Below, one piece after another: positions 1 through 6,604 of a stretch of 12,456 nucleotides of DNA. The stretch's first letter is position 1. Each line of letters starts with the position of its first letter. The stretch is taken from the NCBI GenBank assembly GCA_005880175.1, contig VBJR01000104.1:1-12456 (forward strand), given 5' to 3'. This stretch comes from Chloroflexota bacterium. GTDB taxonomy: Bacteria > Chloroflexota > Dormibacteria > Dormibacterales > Dormibacteraceae. A program made the position numbers and the translations under genes. The notes beneath the pieces were generated by a model. It saw nothing but the letters and a program-made list of their open reading frames with translations, ran no database searches and was not told the DNA's origin.

Positions 1-255
1 ACCGCGGTGTTCACGCTGCAGTCGTCCTTCTTCCACATCGTGGACCAGCCGTACGTGGTGCCGCTCAAGATCGACCAGCACCTGCCGGCCGTGAAGTACC
101 TGCTGTTCTCTCTGGTCGGCGTGCTGGCGGCGGAGGCGGTGCTCGTCTACGTGGTGGCCCGGCGCGACCCGCGCATCCGGGCCGTGCAGGACGTCCGCCG
201 GGTGGGCAGGTTCCGGCCGCTAGGGAGCACCCCGACCGTGATCGATGCGCCGTGA
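1..255 (+). CDS. Wzz-like chain-length determinant, C-terminal fragment (5' truncated)
   Basis: The reading frame is open from the first base of the window, so the gene starts upstream. The visible 84 residues contain the juxtamembrane stretch IVDQPYVVPL, which resembles the proline-containing segment before the last helix of Wzz/CpsC proteins. One hydrophobic helix follows (YLLFSLVGVLAAEAVLVYVV) and then a short basic cytoplasmic tail ending RPLGSTPTVIDAP. The tail matches the usual end of these proteins, where an L/V-G-x-x-P motif lies near the partner ATPase. The stop overlaps the GTG start of the CpsD-like gene by four bases (GTGA, 252-255), so the pair is probably translationally coupled. 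In this family the protein spans the inner membrane twice and sets polysaccharide length. The family call rests only on the C-terminus and on the neighbour. Confidence 0.7.
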   Translation, partial: TAVFTLQSSFFHIVDQPYVVPLKIDQHLPAVKYLLFSLVGVLAAEAVLVYVVARRDPRIRAVQDVRRVGRFRPLGSTPTVIDAP

Positions 256-995
256 TCGGCGAGACGACCGCCACGGCGGCGAGGCTGCGCGAGGCGCTGG
301 GCGCCGTCGTGGAGCCGCAGGCCAGCGAGCTGCAGGGCTACCGCCGGCGGCCGAGGGAGTCGGTCAACCAGCCGCCCCTCCACCCGGACTTCATCACCCG
401 CTGCCGCATCGCCCTGGGCCGCCTGGTGGCGGTCGAGGACGAGGGCGTGATCGCCGTGTGCAGCGCCCGCCGGGGCGAGGGCAGGTCCTCCGTCGCGGCG
501 GCCGTGGCGTACGGGCTCTCCCAGAGCCGGTCCGACGGGCGGGTCCTGCTGCTCGACCTGGACTTCGGCCACGCCACGCAGGCGGAGGCGTTCTCGGTGG
601 CGCCGACGCCCGGCATCGCCGACTTCCTGGAGGGCAGGGAGCGGCTCCGGCTCGTCGCCGGCGGCCCGAACCGGCAGCTGTGGGTGGCCCCGGCGGGGAC
701 GCACCTCGGCGACCGGCTGCGCCTGCTGCACCAGCTGGCGGGCGAGTCGCTCATCGAGGTGTTCCGCGAGAAGTTCCAGTGGGTCGTGCTCGACCTGCCG
801 CCGCTGATCGGCCACCCCGAGACGATGACCCTCGTGCGCTCGTCCGACTGGCACCTGGTGGTGGGCAAGCACCGCAACACGACGTTCGCCGAGCTGCGCG
901 AGGTGGCCGGCATGCTGGGCGACGAGAAGCCGGCCGGCTTCCTGCTGACGGGGGACTCGACGAGGATCCCCAACTGGCTCCGCCGCCTGATCTAG
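252..995 (+). CDS. CpsD/MinD-like P-loop ATPase with Arg-substituted Walker A (module 1)
   Basis: A 247-residue cytoplasmic protein of the CpsD/BY-kinase and MinD-like fold, the usual partner of a Wzz/CpsC membrane protein. An N-terminal linker of about 60 residues precedes the Walker A region SARRGEGRSS (71-80). Walker A' is LLLDLDFG (99-106) and Walker B is VVLDLPP (178-184). The canonical BY-kinase P-loop is GEGK-S/T; here the lysine is arginine (R78). The C-terminus has no tyrosine cluster, so classical tyrosine autophosphorylation is unlikely; it ends TRIPNWLRRLI. The GTG start at 252 overlaps the upstream stop and no convincing ribosome-binding site is seen, which fits translational coupling. 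Fold and pairing are well supported. Whether it hydrolyses ATP is unknown: it may be a degenerate regulatory partner, though Arg variants of this loop may still be active. Confidence 0.82.
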   Translation: MIGETTATAARLREALGAVVEPQASELQGYRRRPRESVNQPPLHPDFITRCRIALGRLVAVEDEGVIAVCSARRGEGRSSVAAAVAYGLSQSRSDGRVLLLDLDFGHATQAEAFSVAPTPGIADFLEGRERLRLVAGGPNRQLWVAPAGTHLGDRLRLLHQLAGESLIEVFREKFQWVVLDLPPLIGHPETMTLVRSSDWHLVVGKHRNTTFAELREVAGMLGDEKPAGFLLTGDSTRIPNWLRRLI

Positions 996-1030
996 CCCGG
1001 GAAGCGGGCAGGAAGAAGGCGGTTCGGGGT

Positions 1031-1065
1031 GGCTGACGGGTCGAGGCTCCGCCCGGTCAGTAGCC
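1031..1065 (+). terminator. Candidate terminator hairpin after module 1
   Basis: About 35 bases after the CpsD-like stop codon, CTGACGGG (1033-1040) pairs with CCCGGTCAG (1052-1060) with one bulged G around an 11-base loop; GGC/GCC outside may extend it. There is no T-tract, which is common for high-GC terminators. The position between two convergent operons supports the role; the call is by eye. Confidence 0.4.
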
Positions 1066-1150
1066 CCCGACGGGCCTTCATCGCGCCGGTCTCCAGGGCT
1101 GCCCCGATGTTCAGCAGCTTCCCAGGCCGGCGGCCAGCCGATGCCCCCTC

Positions 1151-1183
1151 TCCCCTGCGGGGGACGGGCTTTGCGCTACCCGT
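1151..1183 (-). terminator. Tandem hairpins at the end of the wzz-wzy operon
   Basis: Two short hairpins adjoin the stop codon of the polymerase gene. ACGGG (1164-1168) pairs with CCCGT (1179-1183) and encloses the TAG stop (1176-1178). TCCCC (1151-1155) pairs with GGGGA (1160-1164) around TGCG. Both lie where the - strand transcript should end. No T-tract is present, so this is a position-based suggestion. Confidence 0.35.
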
Positions 1184-2771
1184 TCCGGGCGGCGGCCGCT
1201 GGTTCGCGGCGCTCGCCGCGGGGGACCTGGTACTTCACCACCCGGACCTGGACCGGCTGCTCGGCAGCCGCGGCCTCCTCCGCCTCCCGGGCGGCCATCC
1301 GGTGCGCGGCCGCCACGGCGCCCAGCAGGCAGCCGATCAGCGTCGCGATCCGGAAGCTCGTGATGCCCTGGTCCAGCCAGCCCTCGACCAGCCAGGCCAT
1401 CACGGCGGTCAGCGCCAGCGTGCCGAGGACGCCGAAGTCGCGGTCCGGGTAGCGCGCCAGGCGGCACGCCGCCACGATCGCCGCGCCGGCCATGCACCAG
1501 AACGCGATCGCGCCCAGCGTCCCCAGCCGCAGCCACACGTACAGGACCGTGTTGTGGGGGATGAAGTTGATCAGCGGGTCCAGGTTGCTCGCGTCGAAGA
1601 TCGGGATCGGGTGCGCGATGGGCACGCCGAAGCCCGTGCCCGTGAACACGGCCCCCTTGATGTCGAGCGCCAGGTTGGCGTTCTCCAGCTGCCGGTACAG
1701 GTTGGAGTTGGCGTCGCGCGGGTCGGGCTGGAACTGCGACCAGATGGCGTGCGCCGGCTCGGCCTCGAGCGCCGTCGAGTTGCGGTACGCGAGGACGTAC
1801 GCGCTGCTCACCGCCAGCAGCACCCCGACCACCCACACGATCACCTTGCGCCGCTCGGGCATCCGGACGTACGCCACGACCGCCACCGCCACCAGCATCG
1901 CCGGCAGCATCACCCAGGCCGCGCGCCGGTTGTTGCCGAAGTCCGCCGTGAGCACGAACGGGAGCAGCAACGTCGCCACGCGTCGAAGCCACCCTCGCTT
2001 GCCGTAGATCCACAGCAGCAGCGTCAGGATCGCGAACACCGAGAAGAAGACGCTCTCGTCGTGCTCCAGGATGGAGTCCGGCCGCGTCGCCGCCGGCATG
2101 ACCACCGTGAACACGCGCTCGGTCCCCTCCAAGCCCTTCACGCCCGTGCCGATCACGATGCCCCAGAGGATCGCCTCTATGGCGGCGCGCTTCGAGATCA
2201 GCTGCGACGCCAGCAGGTACGTCAGGGCGATGTAGAGGAACGGGCGGACCTCCCACAGCGAGATGTTGAACACCGCGCCGCGCGCCATCCCGAACAGCTC
2301 CATCGCGATCGTGATGCCGAGCAGCGCCATCACGGCGACGCCCAGCGGCGAGGCGCGCAGGCGGATGCGCCGGTCGGCGACGCCTCTGGCCAGCCAGACG
2401 ACCAGCGCCACGATCAGCAGCAGCTCGTACGGCGTGAAGCTGGCGCCCGACAGCCCGATCGTGTCCTGCAGGCTGCGGAACAGCGGGATCTTGGACGTGA
2501 AGGCGTCCGCGCCGGGGTCCGGGAACCGCTCGATCATCGTCGCCGAGATCACGCACAGGATCACCGGCGAGGGCGGCACCTTCCAGAACAGCACGGGCAC
2601 CGCCAGCCCCATCACCGCGAGGATCGCGAAGCCGTGGCCGCTCTCGGTCATCATGCCCGCGAGCGGGCCGAGCACCGCGGCCAGCACGATGAGCAGCGCG
2701 CACGCGGCGTACGTCTGCAGGCGCCGAGTCCGCTCGACGTCCGAGACCGCGGGGCCGGCGGTGGTCGCCAT
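1176..2771 (-). CDS. Wzy / O-antigen ligase family polysaccharide polymerase
   Basis: A 531-residue polytopic inner-membrane protein with about ten to twelve hydrophobic segments. It carries the hallmark of the Wzy_C/O-antigen ligase family: GTGFG (378-382), then 23 residues later PHNTVLYVWLRLGTLGA (405-421), where HN and the following G-x-x-G are conserved. NNRRAAW (280-286) resembles the arginine-containing loop before it. The family joins lipid-linked oligosaccharide repeats into polymer or ligates glycans on the periplasmic side. I chose ATG 2771 because it lies two bases after the stop of the small upstream gene; in-frame codons further upstream (up to 2909) run through that gene and read as low-complexity shadow protein. 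The hydrophilic C-terminal tail of about 40 residues, rich in Ala, Glu and Arg, is cytoplasmic by prediction. It is the last gene of the four-gene operon. Polymerase or ligase cannot be settled from sequence alone; clustering with Wzz/CpsD favours polymerase. Confidence 0.87.
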   Translation of the reverse strand: MATTAGPAVSDVERTRRLQTYAACALLIVLAAVLGPLAGMMTESGHGFAILAVMGLAVPVLFWKVPPSPVILCVISATMIERFPDPGADAFTSKIPLFRSLQDTIGLSGASFTPYELLLIVALVVWLARGVADRRIRLRASPLGVAVMALLGITIAMELFGMARGAVFNISLWEVRPFLYIALTYLLASQLISKRAAIEAILWGIVIGTGVKGLEGTERVFTVVMPAATRPDSILEHDESVFFSVFAILTLLLWIYGKRGWLRRVATLLLPFVLTADFGNNRRAAWVMLPAMLVAVAVVAYVRMPERRKVIVWVVGVLLAVSSAYVLAYRNSTALEAEPAHAIWSQFQPDPRDANSNLYRQLENANLALDIKGAVFTGTGFGVPIAHPIPIFDASNLDPLINFIPHNTVLYVWLRLGTLGAIAFWCMAGAAIVAACRLARYPDRDFGVLGTLALTAVMAWLVEGWLDQGITSFRIATLIGCLLGAVAAAHRMAAREAEEAAAAEQPVQVRVVKYQVPRGERREPAAAARNG

Positions 2772-2773
2772 CC

Positions 2774-2914
2774 CTACTTGAGGAAGAAGAGGAAGACGAC
2801 CGCCAGCGTCACGCACGTCACGAACAGGATCGTGACGTGGGTCGAGCCGCCGGTGGTGCGGTCGCGCAGGCCGAGGAACATCCCGACCGCGACCAGCACG
2901 GCCATCCACTGCAC
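2774..2914 (-). CDS. Small two-helix membrane protein (46 aa), function unknown
   Basis: A short gene between the CpsD-like and Wzy genes. It starts with GTG four bases after the CpsD-like stop (2919-2921) and ends with TAG two bases before the Wzy ATG (2771). An internal ATG at 2905 would give 43 residues. Every sense codon ends in G or C, as in the neighbouring genes, which argues strongly that it is translated. The product has a first helix MAVLVAVGMFLGL, a polar turn RDRTTGGSTH, and a second helix VTILFVTCVTLAVVFLFFL ending in a single Lys. I do not recognise a family. Its place suggests a small accessory subunit of the Wzz/CpsD/Wzy machinery, but that is inference from context. Confidence 0.72.
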   Translation of the reverse strand: MQWMAVLVAVGMFLGLRDRTTGGSTHVTILFVTCVTLAVVFLFFLK

Positions 2915-2918
2915 CGGG

Positions 2919-3668
2919 TCACCGCCCTGTGAGGCGCCGCATCCAGCGGGGAAGGCTCGTATGGATGTCGTTCAGGAGGACGTGCGGCACGACCTGCAGG
3001 TCGTCGGTCGCCTCCTTGATCCGGGCGACGGGCGTCACGCCGGCGCGGATGACCAGCAGGATCTCGCGGAACGCCCGGGACGCCGCGCTGCCGGGGCCGC
3101 CGCCCAGCAGCGGCGGCATGTCGGCGATCACCACGTCCACGTGGCGCTCGAGCTCGGCGAGCACGTCCGACTTCACGATGTCGGTCATGGTCCGCGCGGC
3201 GGAGGCGGCCAGGACGCCGGAGGGGACCACCAGCACGCCGTCCGACAGCGGCTGCAGGACCTCCTCCATCGTCGCCTCGCGCCGGGTCAGCTCGGCCAGG
3301 CCCGGCCACGGCTCCAGGCCGGCCCGGCGCGCGAGCGCCGGGTTCTCCAGGTCCATGTCCACGAGCGCGACCCGGCGCCCGTAGTCCTCGCGCTGCACCA
3401 CCGCCATCGCCAGCGCGATGCTGGTGCGCCCCTCCTCGCGGAGGGCGCTCGTCACGCCGAGCCGCCGGATGTTGGGGCCGCCGAGCAGCAGGCTCGCGCT
3501 GCGGCAGACCTCCAGCATCTGGCGCGGGATCCGAACGTCCTCCGGCGCCGGCTTGGGAGCCTTGGCGCGCAGCGGTCGGGCATCCGGCTTCGGGCGAGCA
3601 TCCGGCTTCGGGCGGGCCGCGTCCGGGCGCGGGCGGTTGGTCTGTTCGTCCTGGGATACGGCCGCCAT
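2919..3668 (-). CDS. CpsD/MinD-like P-loop ATPase with Arg-substituted Walker A (module 2)
   Basis: A 249-residue cytoplasmic P-loop protein paired with the upstream Wzz-like gene; ATG 3668 lies four bases beyond that gene's stop. The first 45 residues are a disordered Pro/Ala/Arg/Lys linker with an ARPKPD-type repeat. The P-loop region is SALREEGRTS (74-83), lacking both the usual GEG and the catalytic Lys (R81). Walker A' is ALVDMDL (101-107) and Walker B VVIADMPP (179-186). The C-terminus ends TSLPRWMRRLTGR, with no tyrosine cluster, and closely matches the end of the module 1 protein. The family normally acts as a tyrosine autokinase or MinD-like switch for Wzz-dependent polymer export. 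The missing Lys makes catalysis uncertain. Spacing to the small membrane gene downstream is four bases, so the operon is tight. Confidence 0.82.
   Translation of the reverse strand: MAAVSQDEQTNRPRPDAARPKPDARPKPDARPLRAKAPKPAPEDVRIPRQMLEVCRSASLLLGGPNIRRLGVTSALREEGRTSIALAMAVVQREDYGRRVALVDMDLENPALARRAGLEPWPGLAELTRREATMEEVLQPLSDGVLVVPSGVLAASAARTMTDIVKSDVLAELERHVDVVIADMPPLLGGGPGSAASRAFREILLVIRAGVTPVARIKEATDDLQVVPHVLLNDIHTSLPRWMRRLTGR
3580..3615 (-). repeat. 18-bp tandem duplication in the CpsD-like N-terminal linker
   Basis: Two adjacent 18-bp units (3580-3597 and 3598-3615) are identical except for the last base. They encode a duplicated ARPKPD-type hexapeptide in the basic, proline-rich linker, so copy-number change would keep the frame. 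A weaker third copy follows. Confidence 0.75.
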
Positions 3669-3672
3669 CAGC

Positions 3673-4707
3673 TCAGCTCACTCTCGGCACGCTGCCCACG
3701 GGCCGCAGGTCGAGTATCGTCTCGATCTCGTCGGGCCGGCGGATCGTGCTGTCCAGCCAGGTGAGGGCCAGCACGCCCACCACCACGATCAGCACCGCCA
3801 GCACCAGGCCGACGCCGACGGCTTCCAGGATGACCTTCTTGCTCGAGGCCGGCGACGTGGGCGTCTCGGCCTTGTCGAGGACGCGGACGCCGGCGGTGCC
3901 GGTCTGGTCGAGCGCGATGCGGTTGAGCCGCGACGAGTCCAGCTTGTCCAGCACCGACTGGGTGCGCTGGTGCGCCGCGTCGTCGTCGCGCCGGAGCTGC
4001 AGCATGCGCGCGTCGGGGATCGCGTTGACCGCGCGCTGGCTCGGGTTGGCCAGCAGGTAGTCGTCGACCGCCTTGTCGGCCACGGCCTGGTCGGCCTGGC
4101 TCTGGTTCACCTGGCTGGTGTAGAAGGCGACGCCCGCGTCGGCCTGCACTCGCTGGTTGGTCAGCGTCTCGTCGACGAACTGGTCGACGATGGCCTGGGC
4201 GACCTGCGACGCCATCGCCGGGTCGCCGGCCGTGTACGTCACCTGGACGATCTCGGGGCCCGTCGGCACGACGATCGTCGAGGCCAGGATCGTGTTGAAG
4301 ACCTGGTCGTCGATCTGGGACTGGGAGAGCGGGCCACCGGGGCCCGCCAGCCCGACCAGCCGCATCAGGCGGGTCCGGATGCCGCCGGAGCCGTGGGCGG
4401 AGGCGGCGCTGATCGCCGCCCCGAGCTGGCTGCGGTGGCCGATCTTGGCGTCGAAGTACTTCGTGCTGATCAGCTCGGTGAGCACGCCCGCCTGCTCCTG
4501 CGCAGGAGTCAGGTACGGGTTGCTGTTGGGGTCGGGAACCAGCGTCTGCCGCTCGACCCAGACCCGGACCGACGACTGGTACGTCGGGGGTTGGACGAGG
4601 ACCCATCCCGCAGCGCCCACCAGCACGAGCACCACAGGACCGAGGAGCAGCAGGCGGTGGCGGAAAAACGTCTCGAGCAGGCGAACCATCGCAAGCCAGT
4701 GTGGCAT
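3673..4707 (-). CDS. Wzz/CpsC-like chain-length determinant
   Basis: A 344-residue inner-membrane protein with the Wzz layout: a short cytoplasmic N-terminus, a first helix (about 18-38, LLLLGPVVLVLVGAAGWVLV), a long extracytoplasmic region with predicted helical, Gln/Asp/Ala-rich segments, a T-P-x-S-P stretch before a second helix (about 293-318) and a short tail DLRPVGSVPRVS. In the family it sets polymer chain length and docks the CpsD-like ATPase through its cytoplasmic ends. I chose ATG 4707 because GGCGGAG lies seven bases upstream; ATG 4689 in frame is an alternative without such a site. It is the first gene of the operon 4707-1176. Its tail resembles the tail of the truncated gene at the left edge, so the window holds two Wzz/CpsD pairs. 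No cytoplasmic kinase domain is fused to it. Confidence 0.85.
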   Translation of the reverse strand: MPHWLAMVRLLETFFRHRLLLLGPVVLVLVGAAGWVLVQPPTYQSSVRVWVERQTLVPDPNSNPYLTPAQEQAGVLTELISTKYFDAKIGHRSQLGAAISAASAHGSGGIRTRLMRLVGLAGPGGPLSQSQIDDQVFNTILASTIVVPTGPEIVQVTYTAGDPAMASQVAQAIVDQFVDETLTNQRVQADAGVAFYTSQVNQSQADQAVADKAVDDYLLANPSQRAVNAIPDARMLQLRRDDDAAHQRTQSVLDKLDSSRLNRIALDQTGTAGVRVLDKAETPTSPASSKKVILEAVGVGLVLAVLIVVVGVLALTWLDSTIRRPDEIETILDLRPVGSVPRVS

Positions 4708-4714
4708 CGCGACG

Positions 4715-4721
4715 CTCCGCC
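4715..4721 (-). promoter_or_regulatory. Ribosome-binding site deciding the Wzz start
   Basis: GGCGGAG on the - strand lies seven bases before ATG 4707. The downstream in-frame ATG at 4689 has no comparable purine-rich site, so 4707 is the better start. Confidence 0.55.
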
Positions 4722-4800
4722 TAGGAATGGGCAGGCGGGGGCGGCGTCCCGTTCGGTGTCCTGACTCAGCGTGGGGCCGACGTCCCAGAGGCACCGGACG

Positions 4801-4830
4801 AATGGCCCGCCCAGGGGCGGGAGACCCATT
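4801..4830. repeat. Interrupted palindrome in the divergent wzz/GH44 promoter region
   Basis: CCCGCC (4806-4811) pairs with GGCGGG (4816-4821) around CAGG. Outside it AATGG (4801-4805) pairs with CCATT (4826-4830), with AGAC bulged. The first six bases of the unit, GAATGG (4800-4805), recur at 4725-4730 ahead of another GC-rich stretch. It lies between two divergent genes and could be an operator or a leader structure; neither is shown. Confidence 0.4.
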
Positions 4831-4852
4831 CCGCGGGGCGCCCGGTCGCCCG

Positions 4853-4858
4853 TACGCT
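4853..4858 (+). promoter_or_regulatory. Weak candidate -10 element for the GH44 gene
   Basis: TACGCT fits the TAnnnT pattern of high-GC -10 elements and lies 36 bases before ATG 4895. The best -35 match, TTCCGC with an 18-base spacer, is poor, so support is weak. Confidence 0.25.
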
Positions 4859-4894
4859 TCGGCCTCGGGACGGCCCTGCCGTCCTCTCCTCGAC

Positions 4895-6604
4895 ATGGCT
4901 TCCACGCGAAACGCCCGTACCCGACGCATGCTGATCGGCGGCGCCCTGGTGGCCGTGGTGGCCGCCGGCTCGGCGCTCGCCTGGCTGCTGGTCAGCCATC
5001 CCCACGGCGCCGGCCGGCTCGCCTCCCAGCTCCAGGGCGGGGCCTCGCGCCTCACCGAGACCGGGCCGGCCGCCTCCGAGGTGGTGGTGGTGGACACGTC
5101 GTCGGCGGGGAAGCCGATCAGCCCGCTGATCTACGGGGTCGCCGCGGCCGACCCGGCGGTCGTCCAGCAGCTGGGGGCGACCCTGGACCGCTCGGGCGGC
5201 AACCCGTCCAGCAGCTACAACTGGGCCAACGGCCACGCCTGGAACGCCTCACGGGACTGGGAGTTTCGCAACGGCAACTACAGCCAGTCGGGCTCGGCGG
5301 CGGACGCGTTCGTGACGTCGGCGCTCGGCGCCGGCGCCACGCCGCTGCTGACGGTGCCCACGCTGGGCTGGGTCGCCCGCGACGACAACAACAACACGCG
5401 GTCGACCAACGTGCCCGGGCAGGGCGGGCCGGCGACCGGGTCCGGCGGCGCCATCGCCGGGTACGACCCGGGCGCCAACCGGGCCGCCGTCTACGTCCCC
5501 TCGTACCCGGCGAAGAGCGGGCCGCTGCAGGACCAGCCGGATCCGTCCGCGACCGCCGTGTACCAGGACGAGTGGGTGCACCACCTGACGGACCGCTTTG
5601 GGCCCGGCGGTGTCCGGTACTACGCGATGGACAACGAGCCCGACCTCTGGTCCACGGTCCACACCGACGTGCACCCCGCCCGGATGAGCTACGACGACAT
5701 GCTGGCGAACTTCGAGGCATACGCCCCGATGGTCAAGCAGCAGGCGCCGCAGGCGCGCATCCTGGGGCCCGACGTGTCGGGCTGGCTGGGCTATCTCTAT
5801 TCGGACCTCGACCGCGGCAGCGACAGCTACGCCACGCACGCCGACCGCAAGGCGCACGGCGACCAGCCGTTCCTGGCCTGGTGGCTGCAGCAGGTCGCGA
5901 GCGCGGACGCGAAGCGCGGGACCCGGACCCTGGACCTCCTCGACGTCCACTACTACCCGCAGGGCCAGGGCGTGTACTCGGCGGCGTCCGACCCGGACAC
6001 GCAGGCGCGGCGGATCCGGTCCGTGCGCAGCCTGTGGGACCCGACGTACCAGGACGAGTCGTGGATCGGGACGAACGTGATGCTGATCCCGCGGCTGAAG
6101 CAGTGGATCGCGGACGACTACCCGGGCACCGGGCTGGCGATCAGCGAGTACAGCTTCGGCGGCGAGAAGGACGCCAGCGGCGCGGTCGCCGAGGCGGAGG
6201 CGCTGGGCGTCTTCGGGCGCGAGGGCGTGGACCTGGCCGCGTACTGGACGTACCCGCCGCCGGACAGCCCGGCCGGCGCCGCGTTCCGGCTGTACCGCAA
6301 CTACGACGGCCACGGGGGCACGTTCGGCGACCGCTCGCTGCGGACCACGTCCGGCTCCTCGCAGCTCGCGGCGTTCGCGGCCCGGCACTCCGACTCGGGC
6401 GAGGTGGACGTCGTGATCGCCAACGAGTCGCAGTCCGCCCCCACCTCGGTCACGCTCAGCCTGACCGGCACGCTGCCCCGCTCGGCGACCGAGTACGTTG
6501 TCAACGCAGGGTCGGGCACGATCCAGCGGGTGCCGATGGCGTCGGCCCTGAGCGCCGTCAGCCTCCCGCCGCTGACCGTGGCGCTGGTGAGGCTGACCTC
6601 GTGA
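4895..6604 (+). CDS. Membrane-anchored glycoside hydrolase family 44 (endo-beta-glucanase-like)
   Basis: A 569-residue protein. A basic N-terminus (RNARTRR) precedes one hydrophobic helix (12-33) with no clear A-x-A cleavage site, so it is probably a type II signal anchor with the enzyme outside. The catalytic domain (about 62-485) has GH44 hallmarks: YYAMDNEPDLW (242-252) followed by HTDVHP, giving E248 as the likely acid/base; LLDVHYYPQ (348-356); and AISEYSFGG (415-423), giving E418 as the likely nucleophile. Family members cleave beta-1,4-glucans, xyloglucan or related polymers with retention. A beta-rich C-terminal domain (about 490-569) matches the accessory domain of GH44 enzymes. Its GTGA overlap with the glycosyltransferase gene places it in polysaccharide assembly, where it could trim or release the product; that role is inferred. 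A scavenging cellulase is the alternative. Confidence 0.88.
   Translation: MASTRNARTRRMLIGGALVAVVAAGSALAWLLVSHPHGAGRLASQLQGGASRLTETGPAASEVVVVDTSSAGKPISPLIYGVAAADPAVVQQLGATLDRSGGNPSSSYNWANGHAWNASRDWEFRNGNYSQSGSAADAFVTSALGAGATPLLTVPTLGWVARDDNNNTRSTNVPGQGGPATGSGGAIAGYDPGANRAAVYVPSYPAKSGPLQDQPDPSATAVYQDEWVHHLTDRFGPGGVRYYAMDNEPDLWSTVHTDVHPARMSYDDMLANFEAYAPMVKQQAPQARILGPDVSGWLGYLYSDLDRGSDSYATHADRKAHGDQPFLAWWLQQVASADAKRGTRTLDLLDVHYYPQGQGVYSAASDPDTQARRIRSVRSLWDPTYQDESWIGTNVMLIPRLKQWIADDYPGTGLAISEYSFGGEKDASGAVAEAEALGVFGREGVDLAAYWTYPPPDSPAGAAFRLYRNYDGHGGTFGDRSLRTTSGSSQLAAFAARHSDSGEVDVVIANESQSAPTSVTLSLTGTLPRSATEYVVNAGSGTIQRVPMASALSAVSLPPLTVALVRLTS

Noticed and set aside
252..995. A classical BY-kinase call for the CpsD-like proteins
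   Set aside because: The P-loop Lys and the C-terminal tyrosine cluster are both missing, so the entries are named CpsD/MinD-like without claiming kinase activity.
1160..1190. A cyclic-di-GMP riboswitch fragment (GCGCAAAGCC on the - strand)
   Set aside because: The matching 5' half (GGCAAACC type) is absent and the sequence lies at the 3' end of an operon. A terminator hairpin explains it better.
1029..3764. A 911-codon open frame on the + strand
   Set aside because: It lies antisense to the polymerase, small protein and CpsD-like genes and reads as His/Arg/Gln/Asp-rich low-complexity sequence. The genes on the other strand carry clear family motifs.
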